Of a stretch of DNA of 64,000 bases, positions 61,720 to 64,000 are shown piece after piece. Within the stretch, counting starts at the first letter, position 1. Each line of letters begins with the position of its first letter. The DNA comes from DAOUTW01 sp964523575. Lineage in GTDB: Bacteria; Zixibacteria; MSB-5A5; GN15; JAAZOE01. A model generated the notes under the pieces. That model saw only the letters and a program-made list of their open reading frames with translations. It was not told the origin of the DNA and ran no database searches. A program made the translations under genes and the position numbers. The stretch covers positions 60,657 through 124,656 of the forward strand of contig CAZGAV010000001.1 in assembly GCA_964523575.1 (NCBI GenBank), read 5' to 3'.

Positions 61720-64000
61720 CTACTTCAACAACATCATCCGGCGCGAATCGACGTCGGTGTCGGTGTTGATCCGGTAGAAATATACCCCGCTGGCCGCAGG
61801 CCGCCCTTCGGTATCGGTTCCGTCCCAGATCAACTCATGATATCCAGCCTCTAGTTCATCATCGACCAGCGTCCTCACTTTCTGGCCGAGAATATTGAAA
61901 ACTTCCAATTTGACCCGGCTGGCGGCGGGCAAAGCGAAACTGATGCGCGTCGTGGGGTTGAACGGGTTTGGATAATTCTGATGCAGGGCGAACTCGGTCG
62001 GCAAGGCACCGGTCGTAGCCGGGCGAAGAGCCGCCATCTGATTGTTGACATCGACGACCTGGCCTCCGGCCACCCGGTATTCACCGGACAACCTGAGCAA
62101 ATAATGATTACCGGCGGGAACCGCATTATTCCCGCTGGCATCAATCATGGCCACCGTGATGCCCGTGGCGTTGGGACGGGTCACGACTTGAAGGGGATTG
62201 TCCGTTAAATTAATCGGTTCACCCTGCTTCGGCCCGATAAGCGTGATTTCCAGGGCTCGCAACGCTTCCGGTGTTGTGAGCGAGATGACTGTCTGGCCAT
62301 TGGCGGTGATGGCGTTGGCGGTGATTTCGGAAACGGAACTGACCGCCTCCTTGAAACCGTTACCATCGCAATCACAGGGCACGGAACCTCCAATGGCAAT
62401 ATAGCCGATTAACCGGGTGATATCGCTGAGATTGATCTGTGGGATGCAATCCACATTGCCCGCTTCGAGCGGCACCGGGGCCGGCCCGCCCCCATAGATG
62501 TAGCTGATGAGATACTGAACGTCGACGGTATCGACCATCCCGCTGGCATTGACGTCGCCGCAGATATAATCGGTCGGGTCGATTTTGGCGGCATAAAAAT
62601 CGCTGCCCGATTGTCCGGCCAGGAGAAACTTCGAGTCGGATGTCAGATCGAAATCATAGGCAGTTTGATCGCCGGCGCCGAGAAACGCCCATTGATCGAC
62701 CAGATTACCGTCGGAGGCGATTTCAGCTACATAGGCTTCATTATGTATGACGCCCGCGCCGCGAGCCGTACCCGTGATCAAATAATTGCCGTTGGCCTTC
62801 GGGTATATGGAATAGGCTTCATCATTGCCGTCGGGACCGCCGATGGTCTGAGTCCATGAATGCTGACCATATGAATTTATTTTCATGACCAGAATATCAT
62901 GATCGCCGCTGGCCGTATCGGTTCGGATACCGGCGAGTAAATAACCGCCGTCCGGCGTCTGAACGATCGCCCTGCCTTCATCGGACGCACCCGCCACCGG
63001 ACCGGGCTGAGTCTCCCAGATAACCTGTAACAAAGTGTCAATTTTCACGGCATAGACATTCTGCTTTCCGGTATATTCGTCGAAGGTCAGGCCGACCGAA
63101 ATGAAATTGCCGTCAGCTGTGGGCCTGACATCATAGAGGACGCTTCCGGGGACGCCGCATCCGCCGATACGAATCGGCATGGTCCTGAAGCCCAGATTGG
63201 TTTCGAAGAAGAGCGCTGAAGTGCCGGGAAAATATCCGACCAGGAGGAATTGATCGGGTGAGGGATGAGGACAAATTCCAAAGAAACGGACGCCGGCGAG
63301 ACCATAAATGGAATAATGCGATTCCATCAAGTCGATGTTGTTGTAGTCGCGGAGGGCAAAAAACGGCGAGCGACATTTCTCTCCGATCACATAATAAGCG
63401 GTATCCCCATAAAGTCCGATGCGATTAACGCCGGAAGTGATGCACGCCTCATCGGGCGCTTCGTACCACTCGGTTTTGCCGCATTCATTGAGAACCGTCA
63501 TGAAAAATGCATCGGCATCGGAGCCGTCGTTGCGCCTGCCGCCTATCAGGAAATTGCCGTCCGAAAGCTGTTTCCCGGCATAATAACTGTCCTGTTCGCT
63601 CCAATCGCTCGTCTTGACCCAGACGTCGACCGCTTCTCCCGAACAATCGCAGACATCGCCGATATCATCGGCGTCGGCATCCTCCTGTCCGGGATTATAT
63701 ACGAAGGGGCAGTTATCGCAGGCATCGGGATAACCATCCTCGTCGGTATCCTCCTGTCCCGGATTGTAACCGTCGGGGCAGTTGTCGCAAACATCCCCCA
63801 GTCCGTCACCGTCGGTATCGCTCTGGTCGGGATTATAGATGTCGGGACAATTGTCGAGACCGCAGGTATTGGCGGCATAGCCGGGATCGCCATACCCGTC
63901 GCCGTCGATATCGGTACAGGAGTCACAAACGTCGCCGATCCTGTCACCGTCAGCGTCCTCCTGGCCGGGGTTGGCTATGGCGGGACAGTTGTCGTCGGGA
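61720..64000 (-). CDS. secreted TSP3/beta-repeat/dockerin-like protein with FlgD-like C-terminus (5' end outside window)
   Basis: The frame stays open to the right edge, so the true start lies beyond 64000. The Met at 63501 is internal. At least 759 residues are present. From the N-terminal side: thrombospondin type 3 repeats (64000 to about 63650, DTDGDGLGDVCDNCP), a repetitive beta domain with LLAGI-type strands (about 63600-62600, TPDGGYLLAGIRTDTASGDHD), a dockerin-like pair (about 62570-62370, CGDVNASGMVDTVDVQYLI, then NLSDITRLIGYIAIGG), and a C-terminal domain with the YPNPFNPTT motif, GQKVRTLVDDELEAGYHE and ASGVYFYRI, as used for type IX secretion sorting. Extracellular. Confidence 0.88.
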   Translation of the reverse strand, partial: PDDNCPAIANPGQEDADGDRIGDVCDSCTDIDGDGYGDPGYAANTCGLDNCPDIYNPDQSDTDGDGLGDVCDNCPDGYNPGQEDTDEDGYPDACDNCPFVYNPGQEDADADDIGDVCDCSGEAVDVWVKTSDWSEQDSYYAGKQLSDGNFLIGGRRNDGSDADAFFMTVLNECGKTEWYEAPDEACITSGVNRIGLYGDTAYYVIGEKCRSPFFALRDYNNIDLMESHYSIYGLAGVRFFGICPHPSPDQFLLVGYFPGTSALFFETNLGFRTMPIRIGGCGVPGSVLYDVRPTADGNFISVGLTFDEYTGKQNVYAVKIDTLLQVIWETQPGPVAGASDEGRAIVQTPDGGYLLAGIRTDTASGDHDILVMKINSYGQHSWTQTIGGPDGNDEAYSIYPKANGNYLITGTARGAGVIHNEAYVAEIASDGNLVDQWAFLGAGDQTAYDFDLTSDSKFLLAGQSGSDFYAAKIDPTDYICGDVNASGMVDTVDVQYLISYIYGGGPAPVPLEAGNVDCIPQINLSDITRLIGYIAIGGSVPCDCDGNGFKEAVSSVSEITANAITANGQTVISLTTPEALRALEITLIGPKQGEPINLTDNPLQVVTRPNATGITVAMIDASGNNAVPAGNHYLLRLSGEYRVAGGQVVDVNNQMAALRPATTGALPTEFALHQNYPNPFNPTTRISFALPAASRVKLEVFNILGQKVRTLVDDELEAGYHELIWDGTDTEGRPAASGVYFYRINTDTDVDSRRMMLLK
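63650..64000 (-). repeat. tandem thrombospondin type 3 coding repeats at the right edge
   Basis: At least four units encode DNCP plus DxDGDG-type calcium loops with near-identical stretches such as YNPGQED. They are codon-level repeats of the partial gene and continue past the window. Confidence 0.8.

Noticed and set aside
63501..63503. ATG at 63501 as start of the last minus-strand gene
   Set aside because: The frame is open with clear TSP3 repeats all the way to the window edge, so this Met is internal.
63650..64000. Tandem repeats resembling a repeat array
   Set aside because: Units are codon-phased and encode thrombospondin type 3 motifs. There are no unique spacers, so this is not CRISPR.

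Overview
The window looks like a GC-rich bacterial chromosome segment from the FCB side of the tree. Candidate phylum Zixibacteria is my best guess. The reasons are the alternative complex III plus caa3 oxidase cluster, secreted proteins ending in dockerin-like pairs of the type NVGDAVYLINYVFKGGP, thrombospondin type 3 repeats, and a C-terminal FlgD-like domain with the YPNPFNPTT motif. This placement is an inference from gene content, not from a marker gene. I found no rRNA, tRNA, CRISPR array, insertion sequence or prophage.

Layout. 1-12.5 kb (minus strand): an aerobic respiratory operon in the order ctaB, actA-B-C-D-E-F, a small membrane protein, sco, ctaC with fused cytochrome c, ctaD (A2-type) and the start of the subunit III gene, which leaves the window. 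12.7-17.3 kb (plus): DUF3592 protein, EamA transporter, exonuclease III, Tex. 17.4-22.1 kb (minus): a SPASM radical SAM enzyme with a membrane-anchored partner of unknown function, then an ECF sigma factor translationally joined to a zinc-finger/TPR membrane protein. 23.3-26.5 kb (minus): fur-feoA-feoB-feoB-associated protein under a near-perfect Fur box. 26.7-31.0 kb (plus): a hydroxyproline-dehydratase-type glycyl radical enzyme with its activase, then a caspase-like lipoprotein.

31.5-43.8 kb (plus) is the most remarkable part: hdrC-hdrB-korDABC-hdrA-mvhD-hdrCB-hdrA/mvhD, followed by a zinc-ribbon protein and a small orphan. It joins a 2-oxoacid:ferredoxin oxidoreductase to two heterodisulfide-reductase-type flavin modules. 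Both hdrA genes are interrupted by an in-frame TGA at the same conserved cysteine position. Each TGA is followed after exactly 20 nt by a 7-bp hairpin with a GGTC loop. The two hairpins differ by a compensated base pair, so I read both genes as selenoproteins rather than pseudogenes. No hydrogenase or formate dehydrogenase gene is present. The likely role is electron bifurcation or confurcation between ferredoxin, an NAD- or thiol-type carrier and 2-oxoglutarate oxidation.

44-64 kb: large secreted proteins (FlgD-like ending, FG-GAP/TSP3/dockerin, M28 peptidase/dockerin, and a partial TSP3/dockerin/FlgD protein at the right edge) mixed with housekeeping and regulatory genes: Nudix hydrolase, beta-CASP nuclease, M29 aminopeptidase, porin O/P, CoA-acylating aldehyde dehydrogenase, an HTH/membrane protein pair, an HDOD regulator with Glu at the phosphorylation site, and a CBS-pair protein. 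Several genes (13392, 44093, 58862) have a -10 box 7-10 nt before the start codon and no ribosome binding site, which suggests leaderless mRNAs.

Together the genes describe a cell with both aerobic respiration (ACIII-caa3) and oxygen-sensitive anaerobic chemistry (glycyl radical enzyme, Kor/Hdr), plus a large secreted proteome.
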